From Solirubrobacterales bacterium (GTDB taxonomy: Bacteria; Actinomycetota; Thermoleophilia; Solirubrobacterales; Solirubrobacteraceae): 59,071 nt of DNA. The position numbers and the translations under genes are program-made. Shown here in pieces: positions 31,586-40,414 of this stretch. Within the stretch, counting starts at the first letter, position 1; each line of letters opens with the position of its first letter. A model generated the notes under the pieces. The model ran no database searches and had not been told where the DNA came from. It worked only from the letters and a program-made list of their open reading frames with translations. The stretch is taken from the NCBI GenBank assembly GCA_026392255.1, contig JAPLCJ010000016.1, positions 1 through 59,071 of the forward strand, read 5' to 3'.

Positions 31586-32923
31586 CCGGGGGAGTTGTTT
31601 TGGATGTGAGGGCGGGTTGGCTAAGACCCGGTAGAGCGTCCAGTCCGGTGATTGCCAGACCTTGCCTAAGTAGGACAACCCGGACCGCACGAGCTTCGCC
31701 TCGCCCGCCGCGGCGCTGTCGGTCGGAGCATTGGGCAAAGCAACCCAAGCGACGCCCTTGTCCGCCAGCCATTCGCGGTAAGCAGCTGGCGTGACCTCCT
31801 GACCGTTGATCGCCGAGTTGCGCCGCGCGTCCAGCTGGCGTTCCCAGCCACGGGCAATCGGATAGCGCCGGGCGACAACCGCCGCCTCCCAGTGGCTTCG
31901 CGTCCATACAACCTCCACGGTGTTCTTGCCGGGGTTCACCTTGCCCAGCTCAGTTAGGAGTGGTGAGTAGTACGCCGAACTTGATGAGGGGTCTTGGTGA
32001 GCACGGATTCCGTCCGCAACCGGAGCGGTCCACTGCCAAATCACTGCGAAGGTCACCAACAGCATGAAGAGTCTGTTGCGCTGGTCAAGCAGCAGTAGCG
32101 CGGCAATCGCACCGGCAGTCAGCTGACCGAGCCTCGCGGCGTTGGACCCCATCGCGGTAGGGAAGAGGAATGCAATGGTTGAAGCGGCGAGGTAGAGGGC
32201 AACCGCCAGGCGCAGAGGCCTCCAGTCGCGATCCGCGGAGGCTGTCAGCAGCAGCGTGATCACACACGCCACCACTAGCGGGACAAATACCTTCAAGCTG
32301 AACGGCTGGCCCCCGCCGTCATGCCAAACCCCTGAGATCACTGCCACCGGTGTGAACGCGAGCAAAGCAACAGTGATCCCGTGGCGGTCTAGGCGGGCGA
32401 AGGCGCACAGCGCAAGGAAGGCCGCGGCGACAGGACTCAGTGCCGCGGTCAGGAGTGCCATTGGTCCCCAGACAAACCACCTGCGACCAGTCATCAGGGC
32501 AGATAGGCAACCAGCGCCCGCGGCCACTCCCATCAGATAGGTGGTCCGTCCTGACCAGAGTGCTGCCAGTGCGCCCAGCGACAGCAGGATGGCCATGACG
32601 ATTGCCTTGTGACGGTCGTCGGTTGCTGCGACGGCAACTCTGGCAAGGGCCCAGGCCGCTAGGACGGCAGCGATGGCACCAGCCAGCCAGACGCCAACTG
32701 TTCCGCTGATCGCCGGGGCGAGGACGCTATAGGGCAGCAGGTGGTGTCCGCCGTACCACTGTGGGTTCCAGTTCTGGAAGCCGTGGTCGGCGAAAAACTC
32801 GGCCCGGAAAACCTGAGCGGCCATGTCCGCGGTGTGCTGCTGGACGATCAGCCAAGCGGCAGCTCCGACTGCGGCGATTGCGACTGCCCAGGCGGTCGGC
32901 CGGTCAGGTGCGCGCAGGCCCAA
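31583..32923 (-). CDS. Polytopic membrane protein, possible GT-C-type glycosyltransferase
   Basis: A 446-residue protein with about ten membrane helices followed by a soluble C-terminal domain (about residues 330-446). The first loop after helix 1 contains AEFFADHGFQNWNPQWYGG, acidic and aromatic as in polyprenyl-sugar-dependent GT-C enzymes, and the tail has a WALPNAP and a QSPDWTLYRV motif common in such proteins. A mannosyl- or arabinosyl-type transferase is possible but not demonstrated. The TTG start lies 9 nt after the stop of the hydrolase gene; other starts are possible. PAP2 follows 11 bp downstream. Confidence 0.72.
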   Translation of the reverse strand: MGLRAPDRPTAWAVAIAAVGAAAWLIVQQHTADMAAQVFRAEFFADHGFQNWNPQWYGGHHLLPYSVLAPAISGTVGVWLAGAIAAVLAAWALARVAVAATDDRHKAIVMAILLSLGALAALWSGRTTYLMGVAAGAGCLSALMTGRRWFVWGPMALLTAALSPVAAAFLALCAFARLDRHGITVALLAFTPVAVISGVWHDGGGQPFSLKVFVPLVVACVITLLLTASADRDWRPLRLAVALYLAASTIAFLFPTAMGSNAARLGQLTAGAIAALLLLDQRNRLFMLLVTFAVIWQWTAPVADGIRAHQDPSSSSAYYSPLLTELGKVNPGKNTVEVVWTRSHWEAAVVARRYPIARGWERQLDARRNSAINGQEVTPAAYREWLADKGVAWVALPNAPTDSAAAGEAKLVRSGLSYLGKVWQSPDWTLYRVLANPPSHPKQLPR

Positions 32924-32931
32924 AACGCGTT

Positions 32932-33753
32932 TCAGCCAGTCAGGAAGTCGCAGGCCCGGTCTAGGACCTCGGGCTTGTCAAGCCAAGGCCAGTGCCCGGC
33001 GCCTTCGATGCGTTCGGCTGTTGCGTTGGGAATTGCCTCTGCGTAGGTGTCTGCGAACGAGGCTGGGATGTAAGGGTCCTGCTCACCCCAGAGCACGAGC
33101 GTGGGGCAGGTAATTTTGTTCAGATTCTCACCGGCCTGTGCGAGGACCTTGGCTGGGGAAGACCTGTACAGGCGCAGAATTGCCCGCTGGGTGCCTTCGT
33201 CAAAGTGGCTCATCGCCGAGTCGATCAGTTCGTCGGGCAGCGGCCCCTTGCTTGCGTTTGACTCGCGGGAAATCACCTTCAGTGTTCGCTTGCTTGTGAA
33301 TCCCATCGCGATCTCGCCAAGGAACGGTGTCCGCCAGATCTTGGCCATGCGATGCCATTTGTACTTCGGCAGGAAGGGCACCGCGTCCATCACTAGGAGG
33401 CGCTCGACACGGTCAGGGTTAGCTTGAGCCCAAGCAAGGCCAACGCCACCCCAGTCGTGTACTGCCAGTCGAACCTTGTCCACACCGACCCGGTCAAGGA
33501 AGTCATTGATCCACTTGGCGAAGAACTCAATGTCGTAGTCCAAGTCACCACGTTTGGTTGACCGCCCGAAGCCGGGAAGGTCAGGTGCGAGGCCACCGGC
33601 CTTCTCTAGGAATGGAAGCCAGTCGTCGGAGCTTGTCGGAACGCCGTGAAGCCAGAGGATCGGAGCCGCTTCGGGGTTGGCGTTCTCGGCCCGGCGCCAG
33701 AAGGCGGGCATGCCACCTACATCTCCTGCGTGGTCGACGATCTCGGGCATCAT
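32932..33753 (-). CDS. Alpha/beta hydrolase, haloalkane dehalogenase / epoxide hydrolase type
   Basis: A 273-residue alpha/beta-hydrolase with the oxyanion motif LWLHGVPTSSDDW, an Asp nucleophile in VHDWGGVGLAWA, the acid in WGEQDPYIP and the base in GAGHWPWLD. An Asp nucleophile is typical of dehalogenases and epoxide hydrolases rather than esterases. The two adjacent ATGs (33753 and 33750) follow TATCCT by 6 and 9 nt. It is divergent from nth across a 48-bp gap. The substrate is unknown. Confidence 0.88.
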   Translation of the reverse strand: MMPEIVDHAGDVGGMPAFWRRAENANPEAAPILWLHGVPTSSDDWLPFLEKAGGLAPDLPGFGRSTKRGDLDYDIEFFAKWINDFLDRVGVDKVRLAVHDWGGVGLAWAQANPDRVERLLVMDAVPFLPKYKWHRMAKIWRTPFLGEIAMGFTSKRTLKVISRESNASKGPLPDELIDSAMSHFDEGTQRAILRLYRSSPAKVLAQAGENLNKITCPTLVLWGEQDPYIPASFADTYAEAIPNATAERIEGAGHWPWLDKPEVLDRACDFLTG

Positions 33754-33759
33754 CTCTGG

Positions 33760-33765
33760 AGGATA
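33760..33765 (-). promoter_or_regulatory. -10 box TATCCT, leaderless promoter for the hydrolase
   Basis: Minus-strand TATCCT ends 6 nt before ATG 33753. Confidence 0.5.
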
Positions 33766-33786
33766 CGGAGACCGGCATCCCCTGAG

Positions 33787-33792
33787 TACTGT
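33787..33792 (+). promoter_or_regulatory. -10 box TACTGT, leaderless promoter for nth
   Basis: TACTGT ends 9 nt before ATG 33802. Its distance from the opposite-strand box (33760-33765) is only 21 bp, so the two promoters' upstream regions overlap. Confidence 0.5.
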
Positions 33793-33801
33793 CGCCGTGT
33801 A

Positions 33802-34530
33802 ATGGCAGCGCGTTCGGCTTCAACAAAGAGCAGGAAGGCTTGGAAGCCACCTTCGCCCGATCGCGTGGAGCGGATCCGCACCAGGCTGCTTGATGCTTAC
33901 GGAACGCCGCGCATGGTTCCCCACCGTCGCCCGCTCGATGAGTTGATCCTGACGGTGCTGTCCCAGAGCACCAATGACCGCAACCGTGACATTGCTTACC
34001 TGCGGCTGAGGGAGCGCTTCCCAACCTGGGAAGAAGTTCGTGATGCGCCCAACTCCGAGGTTGAGGCCGCGATTCGTCCAGGTGGAATCTCGAAAGTTAA
34101 GTCCCGCCGGATTCAGGACATCCTGATTGCCCTGACTCAAAACCCGCGTGATGGTGAGCGCCCAGCTGATCCGCTTGATCTTTCGTGGATGGAAAACGCG
34201 TCGCTGGAAGAGTCACGGGCCTTCCTCTGCGCCCTGCCCGGCGTGGCGCGCAAAACAACTGCCTGCGTGTTGCTGTTCTCCTACGGAATCCAGGATGTAC
34301 CCGTCGACACTCATGTTGGTCGCGTCGGCACGCGCCTCGGTTTGCTCCGGCCGGGCGCGAGCGCTGAGGAGCAGCACGATGAGATGTGCCGCCTCTCGCT
34401 TCCCGATGCAGCGCTTGAGTTCCACGTCAACCTCTTGCGTCATGGCAGGCGCATCTGTGATTCCCAACGGCCTAAGTGTGGCGAGTGTGTCCTGAATCGC
34501 ATGTGCCCGGCCCGCAGCGACTTCAAGTGA
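33802..34530 (+). CDS. nth: Endonuclease III
   Basis: A 242-residue DNA glycosylase/AP lyase for oxidised pyrimidines. It has the helix-hairpin-helix LPGVARKTTACVLL with the catalytic Lys, the catalytic Asp in VPVDTHVGRVGTRLG, and the [4Fe-4S] Cys pattern C-x6-C-x2-C-x5-C near the C-terminus (CDSQRPKCGECVLNRMC). ATG 33802 follows the family start; the frame is open upstream to 33646 but runs antisense to the hydrolase. The EamA gene starts inside its stop codon (GTGA). Confidence 0.92.
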   Translation: MAARSASTKSRKAWKPPSPDRVERIRTRLLDAYGTPRMVPHRRPLDELILTVLSQSTNDRNRDIAYLRLRERFPTWEEVRDAPNSEVEAAIRPGGISKVKSRRIQDILIALTQNPRDGERPADPLDLSWMENASLEESRAFLCALPGVARKTTACVLLFSYGIQDVPVDTHVGRVGTRLGLLRPGASAEEQHDEMCRLSLPDAALEFHVNLLRHGRRICDSQRPKCGECVLNRMCPARSDFK

Positions 34531-35411
34531 AGTCGTCCCGCTCGGCTGAACTCGCGCTGCTCGGCATCACCTCCGTCTGGGGTCTGACCTTTGTCGTCGT
34601 TCAGGACGCGGTGGAGCAGATGCCGGTCACTGCCTACCTCGCATACCGCTTTGTTGCCGCCGCCCTGCTGCTCGCAGTTGTATTCCGCAAGCGCCTGACG
34701 CTGTTGACCAAGGCTGCTTTCCGCCAGGGCCTCTGGATGGGACTGTTCCTCACAGCCGGCTACCTCTTTCAGACTTATGGCCTTGAGGCAACCAGTGCGT
34801 CCAACGCGGGCTTCATCACCGGCCTTTTCGTCGTGATCACGCCACTGATGGCCTGGGCACTGAACCGACAGTCGATCGGCTGGGTGCCCTGGGCTGCTGC
34901 CGGTGTCTCGGCAATTGGCCTGTTCCTGCTGTCAGGTGGCGGCAGCACCTTCACTTTCCGCGGTGATGGACTCGAGTTGCTCTGTGCGATCGCCTTCTCA
35001 GCCCACATCATCGCCACCAGCCGAGGGGTCAAAGCAGGCCACGATGTGATCGCCCTCGTTGTCGTTCAGCTGACCCTTGTCGGAGTGGTCTGTACTGCGA
35101 TGGCTGTGGCTGAGGGCGATCTGGTCATGCCACACGGCGCAGGTCTTTGGGCAAACCTCGCACTGACCTCACTGATCACAACTGCGCTCGCCTTCGTCGT
35201 CCAGACGTGGGCGCAGAAACATGCTGCCCCAGACCGCACAGCTCTGATCCTTGCCGGTGAGCCTGCTTTTGCCGGCCTTTTCGGCTGGTGGCTGGCTGGC
35301 GATCGCCTCGGCCTGCAGGGTTGGATTGGGGCAGCCTTGATCTTCGGCGCGATCCTCGCGGTCGAGACGATTCCTCGCCTCAGGCCGCCACGGCCGCTGC
35401 CTGAGGGCTGA
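34527..35411 (+). CDS. EamA (DMT superfamily) transporter
   Basis: A 294-residue protein with ten predicted membrane helices in two EamA repeats (about residues 5-135 and 150-285), as in drug/metabolite exporters. Motifs include GITSVWGLTFVVVQDA and the repeat ends PLMAWAL and AGEPAFAGLFGWW. GTG 34527 overlaps the nth stop by 4 nt, so it is translated with nth although the functions seem unrelated. The substrate is unknown. Confidence 0.88.
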   Translation: MKSSRSAELALLGITSVWGLTFVVVQDAVEQMPVTAYLAYRFVAAALLLAVVFRKRLTLLTKAAFRQGLWMGLFLTAGYLFQTYGLEATSASNAGFITGLFVVITPLMAWALNRQSIGWVPWAAAGVSAIGLFLLSGGGSTFTFRGDGLELLCAIAFSAHIIATSRGVKAGHDVIALVVVQLTLVGVVCTAMAVAEGDLVMPHGAGLWANLALTSLITTALAFVVQTWAQKHAAPDRTALILAGEPAFAGLFGWWLAGDRLGLQGWIGAALIFGAILAVETIPRLRPPRPLPEG

Positions 35412-35419
35412 GGCTCCAT

Positions 35420-35433
35420 AGTAGGGCCCTACT
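35420..35433. promoter_or_regulatory. 14-bp palindrome upstream of dnaK
   Basis: AGTAGGGCCCTACT is a perfect palindrome about 40 bp upstream of the dnaK -10 box. HspR normally binds HAIR (CTTGAGT-N7-ACTCAAG); this site keeps only the AGT/ACT edges at a spacing of 8, so it may be a variant operator or unrelated. Confidence 0.3.
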
Positions 35434-35474
35434 CAGGGCTCCTGTGTTTGTATGGCAGTCCAGCAAATATCTGC

Positions 35475-35480
35475 TACGCT
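35475..35480 (+). promoter_or_regulatory. -10 box TACGCT of the dnaK operon, with a hairpin in the leader
   Basis: TACGCT is the best -10 candidate and gives a leader of about 75 nt. GGAGC-GTTTAG-GCTCC (35503-35518) can form a small hairpin in that leader, and AAGGA precedes the dnaK ATG. No convincing -35 box is seen. Confidence 0.4.
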
Positions 35481-35560
35481 AAGACTTAGATTTCATCAGT
35501 CGGGAGCGTTTAGGCTCCGCGACTGCCTCTCAAACCAACATAGACACAAAAGGAATTGAC

Positions 35561-37468
35561 ATGGGAAAGACAATTGGCATCGACCTCGGCACGACAAACT
35601 CGTGCATGGCCATTCTTGAAGGCGGAGAGCCAACCGTCATTGAAAGCTCTGAAGGCGGACGCACGACCCCTTCCGTAGTTGCATTCACCGATGGCGACGA
35701 GCGCCTAGTCGGCACAATCGCCAAGCGCCAAGCGGTCACAAACCCGACCAACACGGTCTTCTCGATCAAGCGCTTCATGGGTCGCAAGGAAGCTGAAGTT
35801 CGCGATGAGGAAGCAATCGTTCCTTACAAGGTCGTTTCAGGATCCGGTGGCGACGCCCGCGTTGAGGTAAACAGCGGCGACTTCTCCCCACCGGAGATCA
35901 GCGCGATGATCCTCCAGAAGCTCAAGGCTGACGCCGAGGCTTACCTCGGACAGGAAGTGGACGGCGCAGTAATCACCGTTCCGGCCTACTTCAACGATGA
36001 CCAGCGCCAGGCAACCAAGGACGCAGGCAAGATCGCCGGCCTTGAGGTCAAGCGGATCATCAACGAGCCAACTGCAGCAGCACTCGCATACGGACTCGAC
36101 AAGCAAGACGACCAGACAATCCTCGTCTTCGACCTCGGTGGCGGCACCTTCGACGTGTCCGTGCTTGAGATCGGCGACGGCGTCTTCGAAGTTAAGGCAA
36201 CCGCTGGCGACAACCACCTCGGTGGCGACAACTTCGACAAGACAGTCGTCGACTGGCTGGTAGCTGACTTCAAGAAGAGCCAGGGCATTGACCTGTCAAC
36301 CGACCCAATGGCACTCCAGCGTCTTTATGAGGCTGCGGAGAAGGCAAAAATCGAGCTCTCGACAACTCAGGAAGCTCAGATCAACCTGCCGTTCATCACA
36401 GCCGACGCGGCCGGCCCCAAGCATCTGGACACTCGCATCACGCGGGCCAAGTTCACCGAGCTTGTTTCCGACTTGCTCGAGCGCCTCAACGGACCTGTCC
36501 GCCAGACGCTTGATGACGCAAAGGCCAAGGGCGTTACCGACATTGACCACGTGGTCCTCGTTGGCGGCATGACCCGTATGCCAGCCGTCCAGGAGCGCGT
36601 CAAGGAGCTGACAGGCAAGGACCCACATCGTGGCGTCAACCCGGATGAGGTCGTCGCAGTTGGCGCAGCCATTCAGGCCGGCGTGCTTGACGGCGACGTC
36701 AAGGATGTTCTGCTCCTCGACGTCACTCCACTCACACTTGGCATTGAGACCAAGGGTGGCGTGATGACACGTCTGATCGAGCGCAACACGACGATCCCAA
36801 CCCGCAAGTCGGAGGTCTTCTCCACAGCCGATGACAATCAGCCATCGGTTGAGATCCACGTCCTCCAAGGTGAGCGCGAAATGGCCTCGGGCAATAAGTC
36901 CCTCGGCAAGTTCCAGCTGACCGGCATCCCGCCGGCACCACGAGGAATCCCGCAGGTTGAGGTCGCATTCGACATCGACGCAAACGGCATCCTCAACGTG
37001 TCAGCCAAGGATCTCGGCACCGGTAAGGAACAGAAGATTGAGATCAAGTCCGGTTCTGGTCTCTCAGACGACGAGATCAAGAAGATGGTCACGGACGCTG
37101 AGTCCCACGCTGACGAGGACCGCAAGGCCCGCGAGCTCGCCGAAGCACGCAACACAGGCGAGAACGCTGCCTACCAAGCCGAGCGCCAGCTGGTTGACCT
37201 GGGCGATCAGGTTGACGAGGCCTCCAAGAAGGAGATCGAGGACGGAATCACAGCAGTGCGTGAAGTCCTTGAGGGCGACGACCCAGAGGCAATCACCACG
37301 CGGACTGATGCTCTGCAGCAGGCCTTCCACAAGGTCAGCGAGCAGGTCTACCAAAACGCACAGGCTGAGCAGCAGGCAGAGGGTGACGGCAGCGCTGATG
37401 GCGCAGCTTCGGGCAAGGCGGCTGACGAGGAAGAGATCGTCGACGCCGAGGTAGTGGACGAAGGCTGA
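35561..37468 (+). CDS. dnaK: Chaperone DnaK (Hsp70)
   Basis: A 635-residue ATP-dependent chaperone. The ATPase domain (about 1-370) has [14 protein letters not shown], the [13 protein letters not shown] phosphate region and [14 protein letters not shown]; the linker is [16 protein letters not shown]; the substrate-binding domain and lid follow. The C-terminus ends [13 protein letters not shown], the usual acidic tail. The start follows AAGGAATTGAC. It heads the operon dnaK-grpE-dnaJ-hspR, where the last gene encodes its repressor. Confidence 0.98.
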   Translation: MGKTIGIDLGTTNSCMAILEGGEPTVIESSEGGRTTPSVVAFTDGDERLVGTIAKRQAVTNPTNTVFSIKRFMGRKEAEVRDEEAIVPYKVVSGSGGDARVEVNSGDFSPPEISAMILQKLKADAEAYLGQEVDGAVITVPAYFNDDQRQATKDAGKIAGLEVKRIINEPTAAALAYGLDKQDDQTILVFDLGGGTFDVSVLEIGDGVFEVKATAGDNHLGGDNFDKTVVDWLVADFKKSQGIDLSTDPMALQRLYEAAEKAKIELSTTQEAQINLPFITADAAGPKHLDTRITRAKFTELVSDLLERLNGPVRQTLDDAKAKGVTDIDHVVLVGGMTRMPAVQERVKELTGKDPHRGVNPDEVVAVGAAIQAGVLDGDVKDVLLLDVTPLTLGIETKGGVMTRLIERNTTIPTRKSEVFSTADDNQPSVEIHVLQGEREMASGNKSLGKFQLTGIPPAPRGIPQVEVAFDIDANGILNVSAKDLGTGKEQKIEIKSGSGLSDDEIKKMVTDAESHADEDRKARELAEARNTGENAAYQAERQLVDLGDQVDEASKKEIEDGITAVREVLEGDDPEAITTRTDALQQAFHKVSEQVYQNAQAEQQAEGDGSADGAASGKAADEEEIVDAEVVDEG

Positions 37469-37473
37469 ATCAG

Positions 37474-38079
37474 TTGACTCACGCTGACGACATCAACACT
37501 CCGGCTGGCGATGAGCCAGCTGGAGAGTCGCCGGTCGAGGAGGTCATCCTCGACGCCGAAGTGGTGGACGAGGTTGCCACCGAGTCTCTAGGGGAGGCAG
37601 CCCAAGAGGTTGAAGAGGACCTCAACGAGCTGACGCTGAAGACTCGCGAGGCTGATGAGTACCTCGACCTTGCTCGCCGCACACAAGCTGACTTTGAGAA
37701 CTTCCGCAAACGGGCTGCGCGCGATGCTGCCGCAGCCGGTGAGCGCGGTGTCTCAAAGCTTGTCGGCGAGTTGATCGGAGCACTCGACAATTTCGACCTC
37801 TCCCTTGGCGCAGTAGCGCAGCTTCCAGAGACTGATCCAGCACACGCTGTTGGGCAAGGCTTCAAGCTGATCCGCGACCAGCTGATCGCGGGCCTCGAGC
37901 GCTGCGGTGTTGAGGTTGAGCACCCGGAGGGTCAGGCCTTTGACCCGGCTCGACATGAGGCGGTGACCAAGGTTGAGGCAGATGGAGTGGAGGCCAACAC
38001 AATCGTTGTCGTCCACCAGGCGGGCTACCTGCTCGGATCAACCGTGATCCGCCCAGCTCGCGTGTCGGTGGCGGGATAA
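37474..38079 (+). CDS. grpE: Nucleotide exchange factor GrpE
   Basis: A 201-residue cochaperone that releases ADP from DnaK. An acidic N-terminal extension (about 1-50) precedes the long dimerisation helix (TREADEYLDLARRTQADFENF) and the C-terminal beta domain (QAFDPARHEAVTKVEADG and VVHQAGYLLGSTVIRPARV). Translation begins at TTG 37474, 5 bp after dnaK. Residues 27-33 (DAEVVDE) repeat the acidic tail motif of the neighbouring DnaK. Confidence 0.95.
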   Translation: MTHADDINTPAGDEPAGESPVEEVILDAEVVDEVATESLGEAAQEVEEDLNELTLKTREADEYLDLARRTQADFENFRKRAARDAAAAGERGVSKLVGELIGALDNFDLSLGAVAQLPETDPAHAVGQGFKLIRDQLIAGLERCGVEVEHPEGQAFDPARHEAVTKVEADGVEANTIVVVHQAGYLLGSTVIRPARVSVAG

Positions 38080-38091
38080 GGCCCTAAGGAA

Positions 38092-39186
38092 ATGGCCGAC
38101 CACTACGAAACGCTCGGGGTGGACAAGAAGGCAACTGCGGAGGAGATCAAGAAGTCCTACCGCAAGCTCGCCCGTAAGTACCACCCAGACCAGAACCCGG
38201 GCGACCCTTCCGCTGAGGCTCGTTTCAAAGAGATCTCCCAGGCCTACGACACGCTCGGTGACCCGGAAAAGCGCAAGGCTTTTGACCGCGGCGCCAGCAA
38301 CCCATTTGGCGGCGGCGGGTTTGACCCATCCCAGTTTGGTGGCTTCGGTGACGCGTTCTCAACAATCTTCGGCGGTGCTGGTGGGCGCCGGGGTGGTGGG
38401 CCAGCCGGTCCTCGTCGTGGCCGTGACCTTGAGACCGAGACAACCATTTCGTTTGACACTGCCATCCGTGGTGGCGAGGTTCGCATCAGCGTGCACGGCA
38501 GTGACACCTGCGGTGATTGTTCTGGCAGCGGCGCCAAGCCGGGTAGCAGTCCGCAGCGCTGCAATGTCTGCGGAGGGTCCGGAACTCAGACCCAAGGCCA
38601 GGGCCTTTTCTCGGTAGCTCAGCCATGTGGCCGCTGCGGCGGGTCGGGAACGATGATCAGCGATCCGTGTCCATCGTGCAACGGCACCGGTGCCAAGAGC
38701 CGCTTGCGAAATATGCGCGTGAAGATCCCCGCCGGTGTGCGCACTGGTAGCCGGATCAGATTGGTTGGCAAAGGTGAGGCTGGTGCGCGGGGTGGAGAAC
38801 ACGGCGACCTCTATGTAGTCACACGCGTGGCCGAGTCACCGGTCTTTAAGCGCAAGGGCGACAACCTCGAGGTGGAGGTCCCACTCAGCGTCACGGAGGC
38901 CCTGCTCGGCGCCAAGGTCGAAGTCCCAACCCTTGACGGCAAAACAAAGCTGAAGGTTCCAGCCGGGACCACTCACGGCACGGCCCAACGTCTCCGTGAT
39001 GCGGGGCCACCGAAGCTGAAGGGAAAGGGCCGTGGTGACCTTCACTACCGCTTCGTGATCGCCATGCCAGACAAGCTCAGCAAGGAGCAGAAGGCTGCCG
39101 CCGAGGCGCTGGGTGCGACGTTCGCTGACTCTGACCCACGGGCGGAGCTGATGTCACACGCACCGAGCGATGGCAGCGATGGCTGA
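38092..39186 (+). CDS. dnaJ: Chaperone DnaJ (Hsp40)
   Basis: A 364-residue type I J-protein that stimulates DnaK ATPase. The J domain (about 1-68) has YRKLARKYHPDQNPG with the HPD motif, then a Gly/Phe-rich linker, then four CxxCxGxG zinc repeats (CGDCSGSG, CNVCGGSG, CGRCGGSG, CPSCNGTG) and the C-terminal substrate domains. It is slightly shorter than the common 375-390 residues. hspR begins within its last codons. Confidence 0.97.
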   Translation: MADHYETLGVDKKATAEEIKKSYRKLARKYHPDQNPGDPSAEARFKEISQAYDTLGDPEKRKAFDRGASNPFGGGGFDPSQFGGFGDAFSTIFGGAGGRRGGGPAGPRRGRDLETETTISFDTAIRGGEVRISVHGSDTCGDCSGSGAKPGSSPQRCNVCGGSGTQTQGQGLFSVAQPCGRCGGSGTMISDPCPSCNGTGAKSRLRNMRVKIPAGVRTGSRIRLVGKGEAGARGGEHGDLYVVTRVAESPVFKRKGDNLEVEVPLSVTEALLGAKVEVPTLDGKTKLKVPAGTTHGTAQRLRDAGPPKLKGKGRGDLHYRFVIAMPDKLSKEQKAAAEALGATFADSDPRAELMSHAPSDGSDG

Positions 39187-39658
39187 GCGCCGCAGAACAA
39201 CGCGGGTCAGCATCGTTCAGGACCACGACCGCGGGCTGTACATGATCTCCGTCGCAGCCGATCTGGCCGACATGCATCCCCAGACTCTGCGCGCCTACGA
39301 GACCAAGGGTTTGATCAAACCCGGCAGGTCCTCAAAGGGCACCCGTCTTTACAGCCAGGCCGATGTGGACCGCCTGCTTCGGATTCAGGAGATGACGGTC
39401 GAGCTGGGCCTAAACCTCGCCGGTGTCGCCCAAGTTCTGGCTCTTGAGGACAGACTGACCAAGGCGCGTGAGCGTGCGGAGATGCTCGAGGCCCGGGCAA
39501 GGGAGCTCGAGATTGAGGTCGCACGGCTTGAGCAGCTGCGCCGCGATCTTCGGGCCGAGGTCGTTCCCTACCAAGCGGCAGGCTTGCCGGCCAGACAGGT
39601 TGATGTCCAACGACCTACCCGGATTTCGATTCTGCGCGAGCCCTTTCAGGGCAGCTAG
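39170..39658 (+). CDS. hspR: Heat-shock repressor HspR (MerR family)
   Basis: A 162-residue MerR-type regulator. The DNA-binding part is GLYMISVAADLADMHPQTLRAYETKGLI, followed by the wing GTRLYSQADVDRLLRIQ and a long coiled coil (TKARERAEMLEARARELEIEV). In actinobacteria HspR binds HAIR elements and represses the dnaK operon, using DnaK as corepressor. ATG 39170 overlaps dnaJ by 17 nt; ATG 39179 is a near alternative. Its TAG stop overlaps the TAG stop of the convergent mazF-like gene (CTAG). Confidence 0.93.
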   Translation: MAAMAERRRTTRVSIVQDHDRGLYMISVAADLADMHPQTLRAYETKGLIKPGRSSKGTRLYSQADVDRLLRIQEMTVELGLNLAGVAQVLALEDRLTKARERAEMLEARARELEIEVARLEQLRRDLRAEVVPYQAAGLPARQVDVQRPTRISILREPFQGS

Positions 39659-39987
39659 TTCGAGTAGCCGACGAGCCCTAGGACGAGCTTGAGTGCCTGG
39701 TCCATTGAGAGCATTTCGCTGGCGCTGAGCCTGCCGATTGGCTCGCCGACAGATTCTCGGTCCACGGCGCGGGTTTGCTCCGTTAACGCGTAGGTGGGGC
39801 CATCGGGGAACTCAAGCTTTGGTCGGAAGCTGGCTGGTCGGGCGCTCGACGATGTTGGCACGACCAGAACCGTTCGATTCAGGTTGACCAAGTCGGACTG
39901 GACGATCACGCCGTAGCGCTCACCGGCTTGTACCCCTCCGCGCGCTTCCCGCGGGGACCGCAGGCGCACGCACTCGCCACGGACCAT
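39655..39987 (-). CDS. MazF/PemK-type toxin
   Basis: A 110-residue protein of the MazF/PemK/CcdB fold, an mRNA or tRNA endonuclease in known members. The hallmarks are ERYGVIVQSD near the start, the NRTVLVVPTSSSA strand and LTEQTRAVDRESVGEPIGRL, with the Thr/Arg residues used in catalysis. Its ATG overlaps the antitoxin stop (TGATG). It ends tail-to-tail on hspR with a shared CTAG. Confidence 0.88.
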   Translation of the reverse strand: MVRGECVRLRSPREARGGVQAGERYGVIVQSDLVNLNRTVLVVPTSSSARPASFRPKLEFPDGPTYALTEQTRAVDRESVGEPIGRLSASEMLSMDQALKLVLGLVGYSN

Positions 39988-40241
39988 CAGGCCCCCGCCT
40001 TCTGGTCTGGGGGTTCAAGCGACTCCATGAATCGCAGAACGTCAAGCGAGTTCGCAACATCGGCCTCGTCGGCAGCGAGCTGTTCCATTTCCGCCCGAAG
40101 TGCTTGTGGCGTGATGCGCGATGCAGCGCATTCGATCAGCGCCGTGCGGACTGCTTCGGAGTCAGTCATTCCGCAGTTGTGAAGGTGGGCCATGGCCCCT
40201 TCTGAGAGTTCGTCTAGACGCACGTGAATTGCTCTCCCCAT
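39987..40241 (-). CDS. Ribbon-helix-helix-type antitoxin of the MazF-like toxin
   Basis: An 84-residue protein. The N-terminal AIHVRLDELSEGAMAHL and the helix MTDSEAVRTALIECA fit a ribbon-helix-helix DNA-binding domain; the C-terminal helix is acidic (MEQLAADEADVANSLDVLRFME), as expected for a toxin-binding tail. ATG 40241 is set by TACGCT 6 nt upstream; the frame open to 40325 crosses that promoter and an inverted repeat. It precedes and overlaps the toxin gene. Confidence 0.8.
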   Translation of the reverse strand: MGRAIHVRLDELSEGAMAHLHNCGMTDSEAVRTALIECAASRITPQALRAEMEQLAADEADVANSLDVLRFMESLEPPDQKAGA

Positions 40242-40247
40242 GGCAGC

Positions 40248-40253
40248 AGCGTA
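40248..40253 (-). promoter_or_regulatory. -10 box TACGCT of the MazF-like operon
   Basis: Minus-strand TACGCT ends 6 nt before ATG 40241, giving a leaderless antitoxin mRNA. Confidence 0.55.
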
Positions 40254-40269
40254 GCTCATCTCGGTCACA

Positions 40270-40288
40270 GTAGAACGATTAGTTCTAC
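40270..40288. promoter_or_regulatory. Putative operator of the MazF-like operon
   Basis: GTAGAAC-GATTA-GTTCTAC is a perfect 7+7 inverted repeat located 16 bp upstream of the -10 box, over the -35 region, as expected for antitoxin autorepression. Confidence 0.65.
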
Positions 40289-40414
40289 AACTCTGCTGTG
40301 AACTCTCCCGATATTGCGCGCGCAAAGTGGAAGAACTGGTTAGGGAACCTCCCCTGCCGGGGCTCTGTGCGGTAGAACCCTGTTAGGGCAACCACTAAAA
40401 CGGAGGTAGTGAAC

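Noticed and set aside
35412-35560. CIRCE element (HrcA site) before dnaK
   Set aside because: No TTAGCACTC-N9-GAGTGCTAA match is present, and the operon encodes HspR instead.
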